Below the pieces are notes generated by a model. The model ran no database searches. It was not told the origin of the DNA and saw only the letters and a program-made list of their open reading frames with translations. Positions 54,472-63,395 of a DNA stretch of 64,000 nt are shown here, piece after piece (the stretch's first letter is position 1; each line of letters starts with the position of its first letter). Made by a program: the position numbers and the translations under genes. This DNA comes from Symbiodinium natans (taxonomy: Eukaryota > Sar > Dinophyceae > Suessiales > Symbiodiniaceae): assembly GCA_905221605.1 (NCBI GenBank), contig CAJNDS010001746.1, positions 623,797 to 687,796 of the forward strand, in the 5' to 3' direction.

Positions 54472-57400
54472 CTGCTGCGGTGCACAGCTCTTCAGCGCCC
54501 CTCAGACCAAGGTCCTGGAGCGAGGCGCAGAAAGCCGCCCCTATGAGGTCGTAGTCGGCTCGCGCGCGCTCAACGTGCCTGTGCTGCACTGCGCCTAGCG
54601 CGTCCGGCCTACTACACCTCAAACCTACCGATTCTAAGCTAAAATCGGCGAGCCACAGGGCCCCGCTTTCAACGAGGTTGCCGCGGCCGCTGGCCCGCGC
54701 GAACTGGCATATGTCAGCCCGCACCAAGGCCCAAGGCCAGCGTGGCTCTGCGAGCGTCCCAAACAAGGCGCCCCACTCCTCTAGCCGCCAGGGTTCCCAC
54801 TCGCCTTTTTGTGCCTGCAAACGCAGCGCGACGTGGGCGCCCGCGCGCGTGCGTTCCTGCGCGCACCGGACGACTAGCTGGAGGAAAGCCCGGGGCACAT
54901 TCTTGCCCTCAAGCCCAATCACGAGCACCTTCGGCTCTGTGCGCAAAACAGCGCCGCTAATAGCCTCTAAGTGCTCTTCTGCGGCTAGGTTCCAGGTGAT
55001 CCCGTAGGCCTGCCTGCCTTGCACAAAAGCTGGAACAACCCTGTACCCGTGCCTCCTAGCCGCGTCGGAAACGACCGCGTCACCCCAAGCAACCTCTAAG
55101 ACATCGGCAACCCCTCCAAGGAAATACTGCCGGAACCATTTCTCGACAGCACCCGACTCTGGGAACGCCCTAGGCTGCAACACGCGGGGTTCCGCGACCA
55201 AGAGGTCCGCGAGGGCCTCTTGGATCGAGAGCACGCTCGTGCCGGCGCGAGACGCTCGCTCGAGCGTCCTGTCCTGCAACGAATACGCTCCCTTGTCCAA
55301 CTTTCTGGCCGAGGCTGCAGCAAGCACGCCGTCGCGGTTTAGGTCGATCTTGGAAATGATTTCCTTAACGGAAACCGCTTCGTGGGCCGGACGGGTCCCT
55401 TCTGAAAGCGTGAGCGCTCCGTCCTCGGCGATAAATGCAAGCCGCCATTTGACGCGAACCCCGCTGGCGTCGGGGAGATAGCGGTGGACGCCGACCTGCG
55501 CACGGGCCGCATCCACCTGCGTAACCCGTCCTAACCTGCACACCTTCGGGCCTCCACCTACACCCCGATAGGCAATGCGGTCGCCAAGGCGGAGGACGAA
55601 GTCCCTCCCGCGCCTGGTCAGCGTGAACTCCACCTGCTTGGCGTCGCCTTGAACTTGCTGCCCTAAGCTGGGGCGAGACAAGTCGTCCCCGCCGGTTCCA
55701 TCGTCCTCAAAGACGACCGGCTCGCGGGATTCCGCGCCATCTGCATCCGCAGGGACAAGAATGCAGTCTTCTGCGTGCGCCTCCATCGGGCCGCGCCGGG
55801 CGGAAGAAGTACCCCCCGACTCCATCGACACGGGCTCCAAGGTGAGCCTGTGGCCCTTGACTTCCAACACGCGCCAGGGGCCGGTCAGACCCGGTTTCCA
55901 AGGCACACGCCCCGCCCCCTCTGAACGGGCCCTCGGAGCGTTCCAGACCACTCGGTCGCCTGGTTTAAGGTCCACAGTGCGCCTATGGCGGTTTGCAAGT
56001 TTCGCCCGCGCTTCTGAAGACCGCGTCCAGTGCTCTCGGACCGCAGCAGCTAGCTCCGAGAACTGTTTGAACTGGCTCCGAGCCCAATCAGAGATGGGTT
56101 CGAACTGCAAGGCGTCACGCAGGACGTCCTTTTCAAGTGGTAGAGCGAGCGACCAGCTCCGCTCTAGGTCCCTCGGGGTATACCCGTGGGGACCCGGAGT
56201 GTTGTCTATGACGTACTCCGCCACCACGAGCCAATCCGACCAAGCTTCGGAAAGGGAGGCGCCGACTTGCCTGACGACCGCCCCCAGCACCTTTTGGACT
56301 TCTTGGTGGACTCGCTCGTTCGCGCCCAACTCACAAGGCCTCAAGGGCGCGCTGAACCGCCACTCGGTCCCAAGCATCGCGCTGAGTTCTGCCATGAGCG
56401 CATTCTTGAACTCTGGCCCTCTATCCGACCTGATGAGGCTCGGGATCGTCCTGCTGCGGAGCACGCAGCGCACGAACGCCCTCCTGACTTCAGCATGAGT
56501 CAGAGACCTCATCGGCTCGAGGAGGACAGCATGACTGAGGCAATCGAAGTACGTAAGCGAGTACCTATGCCCTTCCCTGTCCTCTCGGTTCGGACCTTCA
56601 CAGTCCACGCTGACTTCCTGCCAGCATGTCTCGGCGCCACACTTGACCGCACGAGCCTCAACCTTCGTCGGTCGGGAGCGGCCTTTAATGCAAGCGAGAC
56701 ACTTGGCGACCCAGGTCCGCACATCTTTCTCCAAGTCGGGCCACCATACTGCCCTCTCTAGCAGCTTGACGGTAACCTCGGCAGACCTATGGGCCCCAAG
56801 GACTCCACAGTGGACTGAATTGTAGCAAGCGCGGCGCCAGGTCACCCCATTCGCGCCCGCAGCCCCGTTGGGAACCACTGGGACGACGACGGTTTGACCC
56901 GTCCTGAGGGTCACCTCGCGCTCCAGCAACCCGTCTCCGGATATCACCATCGGCGGCTCCGGCTTGCGAATCGAGCCCGCCAATGAGGGATCGCGCCGCT
57001 GACCCTCGTACCACGCCGTACGAAGGGATCCCGTGACTCGGAACTCCGAAATGTTCGCCGCGTCCCTTGCCTCGACCGCAAGCTGTTCGCGACGATTTTC
57101 GTCCTCCCCCGCGACCAGGCTCAAAGACGGAACACCGCCCTTAAACTCGACCTTGACCTTGGTTGAGGAATGGTCCCAAATGCACAGGATGGGGCTATGG
57201 CTGACGAGCTCTAGAACCACTGCAGGGCCCTTATGCTCCTCACCCATAAACGCCAAAACTCTACCCTTCAGCTTGCACTCATTGGCATTCTTTCCGCGAC
57301 TGGTAGCGCCCGCGGTCCAATGCCCTTCTACGCCCTCGATGGACGAAAAGAATTGAGCAAGGACCCTTGACGCCTGCCGGGTAGAACTGCGGGGATCCGA

Positions 57401-57634
57401 AGCTTCTCCGGTTGCCCGCCAGCCAATGACCTGAGTAACCCTACCCACAAGGACCATCAGCTTGCTGAAGGAGGGGTCTAAGGCAACCTCCTTGCCGTTA
57501 GACCTCCAGAGCACTTCACACTGCTCATTCACGACATGTCTGTGGCCGTGCCAGTTCACCACTGACGACCAATGCACGACGATGTCGCCCTGAGCCGCAT
57601 TCAGGGGCGAGCAGTTGTGCCCCGCCACCACCAT
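54284..57634 (-). CDS. Integrase block with C-terminal Rossmann-like region
   Basis: About 1,116 codons. Residues about 270-315 form the HHCC zinc-binding domain (HCGVLGAH, CLACIKG). The catalytic core has VDCEGP (residue about 343), SDRGPEF (about 403) and ANERVHQE (about 439), i.e. D, D and E. GRVPWKPGLTGPWRVLEV (about 577-594) resembles the GPY/F module of Ty3-type integrases. Two segments, GDIVVHW with GRVTQV near the start and GDRIAYR with GRVTQV after the GPY-like part, recall BAH-type folds (low confidence). Residues about 845-1,000, with VLEVAWGDAVVSDAARRHGY and KVLVIGLEGKNVPRAF, resemble a degenerate Rossmann or methyltransferase fold. The first codon is not an ATG, and the frame overlaps the preceding block by 110 bases. 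Integrase inserts the element cDNA into the genome. Confidence 0.88.
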   Translation of the reverse strand: MVVAGHNCSPLNAAQGDIVVHWSSVVNWHGHRHVVNEQCEVLWRSNGKEVALDPSFSKLMVLVGRVTQVIGWRATGEASDPRSSTRQASRVLAQFFSSIEGVEGHWTAGATSRGKNANECKLKGRVLAFMGEEHKGPAVVLELVSHSPILCIWDHSSTKVKVEFKGGVPSLSLVAGEDENRREQLAVEARDAANISEFRVTGSLRTAWYEGQRRDPSLAGSIRKPEPPMVISGDGLLEREVTLRTGQTVVVPVVPNGAAGANGVTWRRACYNSVHCGVLGAHRSAEVTVKLLERAVWWPDLEKDVRTWVAKCLACIKGRSRPTKVEARAVKCGAETCWQEVSVDCEGPNREDREGHRYSLTYFDCLSHAVLLEPMRSLTHAEVRRAFVRCVLRSRTIPSLIRSDRGPEFKNALMAELSAMLGTEWRFSAPLRPCELGANERVHQEVQKVLGAVVRQVGASLSEAWSDWLVVAEYVIDNTPGPHGYTPRDLERSWSLALPLEKDVLRDALQFEPISDWARSQFKQFSELAAAVREHWTRSSEARAKLANRHRRTVDLKPGDRVVWNAPRARSEGAGRVPWKPGLTGPWRVLEVKGHRLTLEPVSMESGGTSSARRGPMEAHAEDCILVPADADGAESREPVVFEDDGTGGDDLSRPSLGQQVQGDAKQVEFTLTRRGRDFVLRLGDRIAYRGVGGGPKVCRLGRVTQVDAARAQVGVHRYLPDASGVRVKWRLAFIAEDGALTLSEGTRPAHEAVSVKEIISKIDLNRDGVLAAASARKLDKGAYSLQDRTLERASRAGTSVLSIQEALADLLVAEPRVLQPRAFPESGAVEKWFRQYFLGGVADVLEVAWGDAVVSDAARRHGYRVVPAFVQGRQAYGITWNLAAEEHLEAISGAVLRTEPKVLVIGLEGKNVPRAFLQLVVRCAQERTRAGAHVALRLQAQKGEWEPWRLEEWGALFGTLAEPRWPWALVRADICQFARASGRGNLVESGALWLADFSLESVGLRCSRPDALGAVQHRHVERARADYDLIGAAFCASLQDLGLRGAEELCTAAVESFPATAGADSATAAPQPSPVVPLPDVRSGEDLTPAERAELDKEVDMADQGGRQGLGFRPG

Positions 57635-60600
57635 CTTCCCTAACCACCCATGTGGTCCAGTAGGGCTTCACATCGCCCCACTTGGAAAGATCCTTGTGCT
57701 GGGAGCCGAGGCTGAGCTTCATGGAATGGCTCTTCTTCCATATTTTCCCACTCAGCATGCCATATGCTGTGGGAACTGGAGCTTCTTTGGGCGTAGTCCT
57801 GAACCCTACCGCCCATTGCTGGATGGTTGAGGACCTAACCCTAACTAATCCTCCTGTCCTATCCAAAGTTGCAAGGACGGAGTTGACCTCTAGGCCCACC
57901 TCATGGGCCTCAAGGTCGCCCTCAAGCGGAGGTTCGAGCTCCTCCCGCTCGGCTATCTCTACCGAGGTATCGACTGCCTCTTTCTCGATGCAGGCGGGGC
58001 AGCGAGAAAACAGGTAGGTCCGTTTGCCGCAGATGCACAGACCCTCATGGTCCCAGAGGGGTCGTGACGGTTCGTCCAGCATCCCTCTAATGCTGGCATC
58101 ATCGATGGAACGAACCGCGTCCAGCCTCAAGGACCGCAGAACCTCCGCCCCCAATGCCTGCTTCCCTACGATCCCAAAACCTCGCAGGGGAGGCTCCGGA
58201 AAATCCTTCTTGAGTTCCGGACAAGCCTCGGTCACTTCCAAGTGGCCTTGCTGCGTGCGCCAAAGGCGTGGCCGCACCGCCCAGATAGCCTTGATGCCTG
58301 CCCAAGCCTCTCCTACAGCCCTAGCTTCTTTGCGCTGCAGGTTCCTTGCTTGGAGCGTGAGCTCAACAACCAAAGGCCACCTAAGGACGGCTGTGACCAG
58401 CCCGCCTTGCCCAAGTCCTACGAGGAACTGCGGTCGAAACCCCGAAGCTTCCCTAAGAACCTTGGCACACGAAGTAAGCAAGTCGACCCTGATCCGCTTG
58501 ATCTTCTTGGTCCCTGCGAGCCTGCCAGCCCCGCAATCGAAATGCGAGGCAAGCCCGTCGGTATCCTCAAACGGACCCCAACAACCCCTGACAGCCACAG
58601 AAACTCCAGGGAGGCTCGCTTGGAAGACGCGCCTGATCTCAGTCAGCTCTGCGTCCTGCTCTTTCCAACGCGCGTAGTCAAAAACAACCATGACGCGCAC
58701 CGGAAGGGCTGCGACGACGCACATCGGCACAGCCGCGGCCTGGACACGGCCCGCAGGCTCTGGGACGGCGTCGTTGCCGACCGCCCAGGGCACGGGTCCG
58801 TCACCCTCAGTACCTTCTCCGAGGTACTGGTCCAGGTCGAAACCTCGGAGTTGGCCCGAAAGGCCCTCGAGGTCTTTCGTCCTCGCCGCAAGGAGCGCAT
58901 CCCGATCTTTGGGATTGCGGCTAAAACTGTCACCCAGCATCGCTGAGCGACCGCTAAGGCTCCTTATTTCGGACCCATCCATAAGGATTTCCGCAACCCA
59001 CCGGACGAGCTTCGGATCCATTCCGATGTCCGATGTTTGCGCTCGGGTAAGGTTGGCATGATCTGTCCAACACAGAGTCCGAATAGAGCCAAACATGCGG
59101 CGTGTCGCCCGCTTTACCTCGAGCTGGGCAAACGCCTCCTGTATCAAGGGCGGCCAGTTCTGCTGCGCGGGGGTCAAGCTCTTTGAGTGCGTCATAAGCA
59201 CTTTGAGCTGACTCAAGTCACGCGTCATCTGCACGACGCTGCCCCCTACCGCGATGCCCGACGCATCCGCGATCTGCTCAAGGGGACACGACCCATCCGC
59301 AGCAGAGGCCTCATCGAAGGTAGCCAAATTGATGCGGTTCTGCATCATGCGCTTAATCGCTTTAAAGGCTTTGCAACCCTCGGTGGCGGCTGAGCCCAGC
59401 CCGCCTTCAGGAAAGACGGCGCCTGGCTTCTGCCACTGCCCTAAAATCTTGGCTGCGTGCCCATACTCAACAGGCAGGTAGCCGCGCAACCAGTTTGCGC
59501 AACCCAAAAATTGCTGAATGTGAAGTTTCTCCCAGAGCGGGGGAAAGTCAATCGCCGCCTGACAACGCTCTTCGTCAGGCGAACTCCCGTCCCGCCCTAT
59601 GTTGTGTCCCAGGAGCTTGCCTTTGGAGACACAAACTTCGGCTTTGCTGATTCCAAAGGAGAACCCAAACAAGATTGACTTGTCTAGGAAACCCTCTAAG
59701 GAAACGAGGTGGTCGAGGAGGTGCGGGCACGCCTTAGGGTGTCGGGCGCGCATATCTGCCGCGAGCTGCTCATAATAATAGTCCGTTGGAGGCTCCTCGA
59801 TCATCTTATCGATGTCCCAGCTCTCCACGATATGATAGCTCGGGCAGCGCGCCGTGTCGACCGCGTCTGCTGGGCGCACAGCGTCACTTGCGCCTCTCCC
59901 AGCAGTGGCCGATCCCTCACGCCAGCCAGCCCAGCGTGGCCCCTTGCGCGTCCTAAAGACCGCGAGGCGTTCGGTGACTGGAACCTCATCGCTGCACGCA
60001 ACGCTTTCCGCCACACGCAAATCCCTCGTGTCCCAAAGATGCCACGCCTCACCTACGCGCTGAAGCAAGCACGTTTCGTAAGGCGCCTTCTCGACCGCCA
60101 GGGTCCCAAGGTCCTTCTGCGCAGGGCGCCTACCCCACACAGACGCGTAGCCACCTGGCGCCTCCCACCAGCTGTCGACGCTTGGAAGGTGGTCCAAGCA
60201 AGTAAGCACTCCAGGCTCCTCAACAGGGCGCCCAACCGGGCCGCTCCCGCCCCACACCGAAGCGAGAACAGTCACCGCAGCGAGGACCGATAGCACTCCG
60301 ATCCTGGCGCCGGTACGCAGCCGCCCAAAGGACCGCGCACACGAGGAACAACCTTGGAAGCTTCTTGCCGCGGCCCTGGACGCGGACCCGCAAGCAAAGC
60401 ACGGGTCGTGGTCAACCGAGGCAACGGCGACCCCACAATCCGCACATGCCTGCGGAGACGGCTCCGACTCGAACACCGTCTCAACCGCGCCACAACCACA
60501 GGCCGCAGTGCTAACGAGGCCGGAACGCACTTCCGCAACAACCTCGCCCGGCTGGAGAGAGTGATCGCACTCTTGGGCTGCGAGCAACACAAACCCTCTT

Positions 60601-61145
60601 CCCTCTCCTGTGGGCCAAAGGCCTGGCACGGCCTCGACCCCGCACTCAACCGGAAGCACTACCTCGGACAGGGATCCCTCTGCGGAGACTCCTGGCTCCC
60701 GCACGACTGGCACCAGCACCCCGTCGCCTGGCGAGAGCTCGAGTGGCTCTTCCCCGTCGTAGCGGAGGAGCTCCCGGCTTCCGCCCCCAGGCTCGGAGCA
60801 TGACGCGTCGTCCAGGCTCGACAACCGCGCTTCGAAGGCGTAGGCCCTGTCCTTCCGGGTCTTGCTGTGATCCTCGCACCTGGGCATCCTGATTCCCAGC
60901 GTGTCGAGGACGTGAAAGTCGGGACCCGGCCTGAAGCCCAGGCCCATCCTTCCGGCGCAGTCCAACGCTCTGCCGCCGAGGATCAGTCCGTGCCAATCGG
61001 ACGTCCCCCTGGCTGCGATTTTGCATCGCACGAAAATTTCAGTGTTGGGGCGACAGTCGTCCGCCGTCCTGCCTTCCAGCAGCGTGACGCGCAAGACTGC
61101 TGCCCCCTTCAGAGGAACGGGGGCTCCCGAAGCAATGCCATGCAC
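57525..61145 (-). CDS. Pol block 1: protease end, zinc-ribbon and hydrophobic segment, RT thumb and RNase H
   Basis: About 1,206 codons. Residues about 1-55 finish the aspartic protease (WHGLILGGRALD). Residues about 212-278 have four Cys pairs (CGCG, CADC, CFAC, CSSC) like a zinc ribbon, followed by a hydrophobic stretch (IGVLSVLAAVTVLASVW, about 281-300). Residues about 480-560 are the RT region that normally follows YVDD: FLDKSILFGFSFGISKAEV, LLGHNIGRDGSSPDEERCQA and FLGCANWLRGYLP. Residues about 600-770 are RNase H and its connection: DASGIAVGGSVVQ, SKSLTPAQQNW, CWTDHANLTRAQ. The RT fingers and palm are missing. The rest, with Cys pairs CICG and CPAC near residue 1,040, is of unknown function. 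The first codon is not an ATG and the frame is +1 to the Gag block, so translation must arrive by frameshift, or an indel separates them. Confidence 0.85.
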   Translation of the reverse strand: MHGIASGAPVPLKGAAVLRVTLLEGRTADDCRPNTEIFVRCKIAARGTSDWHGLILGGRALDCAGRMGLGFRPGPDFHVLDTLGIRMPRCEDHSKTRKDRAYAFEARLSSLDDASCSEPGGGSRELLRYDGEEPLELSPGDGVLVPVVREPGVSAEGSLSEVVLPVECGVEAVPGLWPTGEGRGFVLLAAQECDHSLQPGEVVAEVRSGLVSTAACGCGAVETVFESEPSPQACADCGVAVASVDHDPCFACGSASRAAARSFQGCSSCARSFGRLRTGARIGVLSVLAAVTVLASVWGGSGPVGRPVEEPGVLTCLDHLPSVDSWWEAPGGYASVWGRRPAQKDLGTLAVEKAPYETCLLQRVGEAWHLWDTRDLRVAESVACSDEVPVTERLAVFRTRKGPRWAGWREGSATAGRGASDAVRPADAVDTARCPSYHIVESWDIDKMIEEPPTDYYYEQLAADMRARHPKACPHLLDHLVSLEGFLDKSILFGFSFGISKAEVCVSKGKLLGHNIGRDGSSPDEERCQAAIDFPPLWEKLHIQQFLGCANWLRGYLPVEYGHAAKILGQWQKPGAVFPEGGLGSAATEGCKAFKAIKRMMQNRINLATFDEASAADGSCPLEQIADASGIAVGGSVVQMTRDLSQLKVLMTHSKSLTPAQQNWPPLIQEAFAQLEVKRATRRMFGSIRTLCWTDHANLTRAQTSDIGMDPKLVRWVAEILMDGSEIRSLSGRSAMLGDSFSRNPKDRDALLAARTKDLEGLSGQLRGFDLDQYLGEGTEGDGPVPWAVGNDAVPEPAGRVQAAAVPMCVVAALPVRVMVVFDYARWKEQDAELTEIRRVFQASLPGVSVAVRGCWGPFEDTDGLASHFDCGAGRLAGTKKIKRIRVDLLTSCAKVLREASGFRPQFLVGLGQGGLVTAVLRWPLVVELTLQARNLQRKEARAVGEAWAGIKAIWAVRPRLWRTQQGHLEVTEACPELKKDFPEPPLRGFGIVGKQALGAEVLRSLRLDAVRSIDDASIRGMLDEPSRPLWDHEGLCICGKRTYLFSRCPACIEKEAVDTSVEIAEREELEPPLEGDLEAHEVGLEVNSVLATLDRTGGLVRVRSSTIQQWAVGFRTTPKEAPVPTAYGMLSGKIWKKSHSMKLSLGSQHKDLSKWGDVKPYWTTWVVREDGGGGAQLLAPECGSGRHRRALVVSGELARPQTCRE

Positions 61146-62928
61146 GTATTCGGGGTGGACCCACTTCTCGAGCTTCGGTACCGATCCCCAGCTCTGCAGC
61201 CCGGTTCATCATGCCCACCACGAGTTCCTCTGTCACGTGGTTTGCGCCGGCGCATCCGTCGAGCATGCACTCGACCTTACGGTCGAGGACCTGGACTACC
61301 GTCCTGTACTGGTAGCCTCCTGGCTCGTTGTCCGCCAGGTTCCACCAGTCCTTCGGCAGATCGTCCAGGGTGGCGAACTTGTCCCGCCCGCCCTTGCTCA
61401 ACGGAAGCGCGTGCTGCTGCACCGCGGCGCGTCCTGCGGCTCCTGAGACGCCTGCCTGGACGCCTGAGCTGCCTATCTGGACACTGAACGCGGCGAAGGG
61501 GTTAGACATGGAAGCACCGGAGGGCGCGGCCCAGTTGGCAGGCAAGGCCGGCGTCCCTCCTGAGGTCGTCAGGTTGTGGACCATGTCGCAGCTGGCTCCT
61601 TTCTTGCACGACCCATTCTTGGAGAAAAAGGGGCAAACAGTGCCTGGTGGCTTTGCCGCGCCTTTGGCCGCAGCCTTAGGCTTAGCGCTGGCCTTTGCCT
61701 TGCCACCTCCCTTCCCCTTGCCCTTACCTTTCGCAGTGGCAAAGGTTTGGTCACCCTTCTTGGCCACGCGAGCTTTTCTGCGGAGCTCCTTGTCGTGGCT
61801 GTACGGGCAGGCATCCCCTTTCGGGCAATTCCCGTGGTCGCGAAAGTGGAAGCAGATCTTCTTGTCCGCTCCTTTGCCAGCTCCCTTCGACGCAGCGGCG
61901 AACGTCTGGTCCGCGCCAGCTTTGGCCGCGGCAGCTGCTCCCTTCGCAGCAGCTTTGGCAGCGGCCTTGAGGCTCCTAATCTCCTTCTGAGCCTCGGCTA
62001 GCGCGACCGACGGGTCCGCGCTCGGAGAGCCGGTCGCTGAGTACACAGAGTGGGAAACCGCCCGGTGAGCTGCTTCCCTCTGTTCGTACTCCAAGACGAC
62101 CTTGTGGCTCTCCTCCCAAGTCTGCGGCCCTCGCAGCCCGCCATCCTTGGGATCGCCGGGCCACAGCCGCTTGTCACTCCGTATCTCCTTTTGGAGATAC
62201 GGAGGCATCTTGCGGAGGTACGAGAGATACAACTCTCGTGGGGTCTTCCCGAGCCCCACCGCCTCAAGGTCCGCGATCGATGCCTCAAACAAAGGCTCGA
62301 ATTGGTGGCCTGTGAGCTTGCCCTTAGCGAGGGAGGCATGCTCACCATCCACGCGGACTTCTCTTTCCTCCCGCGATTCCCCGAACATCAAGTGCTTGTT
62401 CTTGATGCGGTCGTACACCGCCTGTGGGTCGGAGAGAACCTCTCCCGACTTCCACGCTGCGCGGTAGGCGTTCGTGTACGTCTTCATGCGCGAGCCGCGG
62501 CAGCGCCCGCGCAGCGCTAGCAGCTTTTCGCGCGCACTCATACCGCGGCAGTTGTTGGCCAGCGCGCAGACGTCCTCGAACTCCTCGTAGAACAGGACAA
62601 CGTCTCGCGCGTCCGACTTGTCGTCGGTCAGCGTCGGCCACGTGAGGTCAGTTTTGACCGTCGTTATGGAGCTTTGCCCGCCCCTCTGCGCTAACGCTTC
62701 TTTCAGCGCTTCAGTTTGGGCGGCGAGTGCGGCGGCGAAATCGCCCGCCGGGTTTTGGGACCCGGTCTGCGAACCTCCGCCGTCTGAACCTCGCTTCAGG
62801 GCTTCTATCTCCATCTCCAGCGCCGCGAGCTTTGCGCGCAAAGGGGAATCGCCGTCCGTCGCGCCCAGGTCACGGGCCGCGGAAGGACCACCTGCAACCT
62901 CAGCAGTGTGCAAACCTCCACGGTCCAA
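61039..62928 (-). CDS. Gag C-terminal part with two CCCH zinc fingers and protease start
   Basis: About 629 codons. A coiled-coil-like segment (LRAKLAALEMEIEALKRG) is followed by a capsid-like helical region (about residues 100-275, with YEEFEDVCALANNC and LRKMPPYLQKEIRSDKRLW). A Lys/Ala/Gly-rich region contains two CCCH fingers of spacing C-x8-C-x5-C-x3-H: CFHFRDHGNCPKGDACPYSH (plus-strand 61,795-61,855) and CPFFSKNGSCKKGASCDMVH (61,576-61,635). CCCH fingers replace the CCHC knuckle usual in Gag and would bind RNA. Near the end, MLDGCAGANHVTEE is the likely protease active site, with DGCAGA where DSGA or DTGA is usual. The frame leaves the protease mid-domain near 61,185; the rest is in the next frame. 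The first codon is TTG, and the frame extends a little further upstream (CDCKWVGVGLDRGG). Confidence 0.85.
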   Translation of the reverse strand: MDRGGLHTAEVAGGPSAARDLGATDGDSPLRAKLAALEMEIEALKRGSDGGGSQTGSQNPAGDFAAALAAQTEALKEALAQRGGQSSITTVKTDLTWPTLTDDKSDARDVVLFYEEFEDVCALANNCRGMSAREKLLALRGRCRGSRMKTYTNAYRAAWKSGEVLSDPQAVYDRIKNKHLMFGESREEREVRVDGEHASLAKGKLTGHQFEPLFEASIADLEAVGLGKTPRELYLSYLRKMPPYLQKEIRSDKRLWPGDPKDGGLRGPQTWEESHKVVLEYEQREAAHRAVSHSVYSATGSPSADPSVALAEAQKEIRSLKAAAKAAAKGAAAAAKAGADQTFAAASKGAGKGADKKICFHFRDHGNCPKGDACPYSHDKELRRKARVAKKGDQTFATAKGKGKGKGGGKAKASAKPKAAAKGAAKPPGTVCPFFSKNGSCKKGASCDMVHNLTTSGGTPALPANWAAPSGASMSNPFAAFSVQIGSSGVQAGVSGAAGRAAVQQHALPLSKGGRDKFATLDDLPKDWWNLADNEPGGYQYRTVVQVLDRKVECMLDGCAGANHVTEELVVGMMNRAAELGIGTEAREVGPPRIRAWHCFGSPRSSEGGSSLARHAAGRQDGGRLSPQH

Positions 62929-62930
62929 AC

Positions 62931-63395
62931 CTACCCCAACCCACTTGCAGTCGCAGGCTGTGGGAGCCCTGGGGAACGCGGCCCCACGGCTTCAACTGGC
63001 ACATCGGACGGGGAGCTCCAAACCTTCTCTTGGCTCGAGCTTTCTTTTCCCCCTAGCGCGAGGATAAGCTCCCCGATGCATTGGATTTCACGCTGAATCT
63101 CCTCTGCGTCTTCGGGGTCCTCGCCACCGCGCAAAGCCGCGACCGAGAACCTGGTCCGCAGCCGACGGACCATCTTTGTCGGATGCCAGTCCCCGCCTAT
63201 CTTCGAGAACTCATCCGCAAGGAGGGTGGCTTTGGTGCTTAAGGCGTCAAGGTCACGGGAGCTCACCGTGACTCCATGCGCTTTGAGCGCGAGGACAATC
63301 CGCGAAACGCGTGTCAAGTAGTCCGCGACCGGTTCTTGGTCTGGACGGAAAATCGCGCGCAGCTCCGCTTGCAAGCCCTCTGCGGTGCCTGGCAC
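62931..63395 (-). CDS. Gag middle part, separate frame
   Basis: About 154 codons of helical protein, with LQAELRAIFRPDQEPVADYL, IVLALKAHGVTVSS and MVRRLRTRFSVAALRGG, typical of a matrix or capsid N-terminal region. It overlaps the preceding Gag frame by about 80 bases and abuts the next one. Both transitions need a -1 (or +2) shift. Read together, the three Gag frames give one continuous protein. Confidence 0.7.
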   Translation of the reverse strand: MPGTAEGLQAELRAIFRPDQEPVADYLTRVSRIVLALKAHGVTVSSRDLDALSTKATLLADEFSKIGGDWHPTKMVRRLRTRFSVAALRGGEDPEDAEEIQREIQCIGELILALGGKESSSQEKVWSSPSDVPVEAVGPRSPGLPQPATASGLG

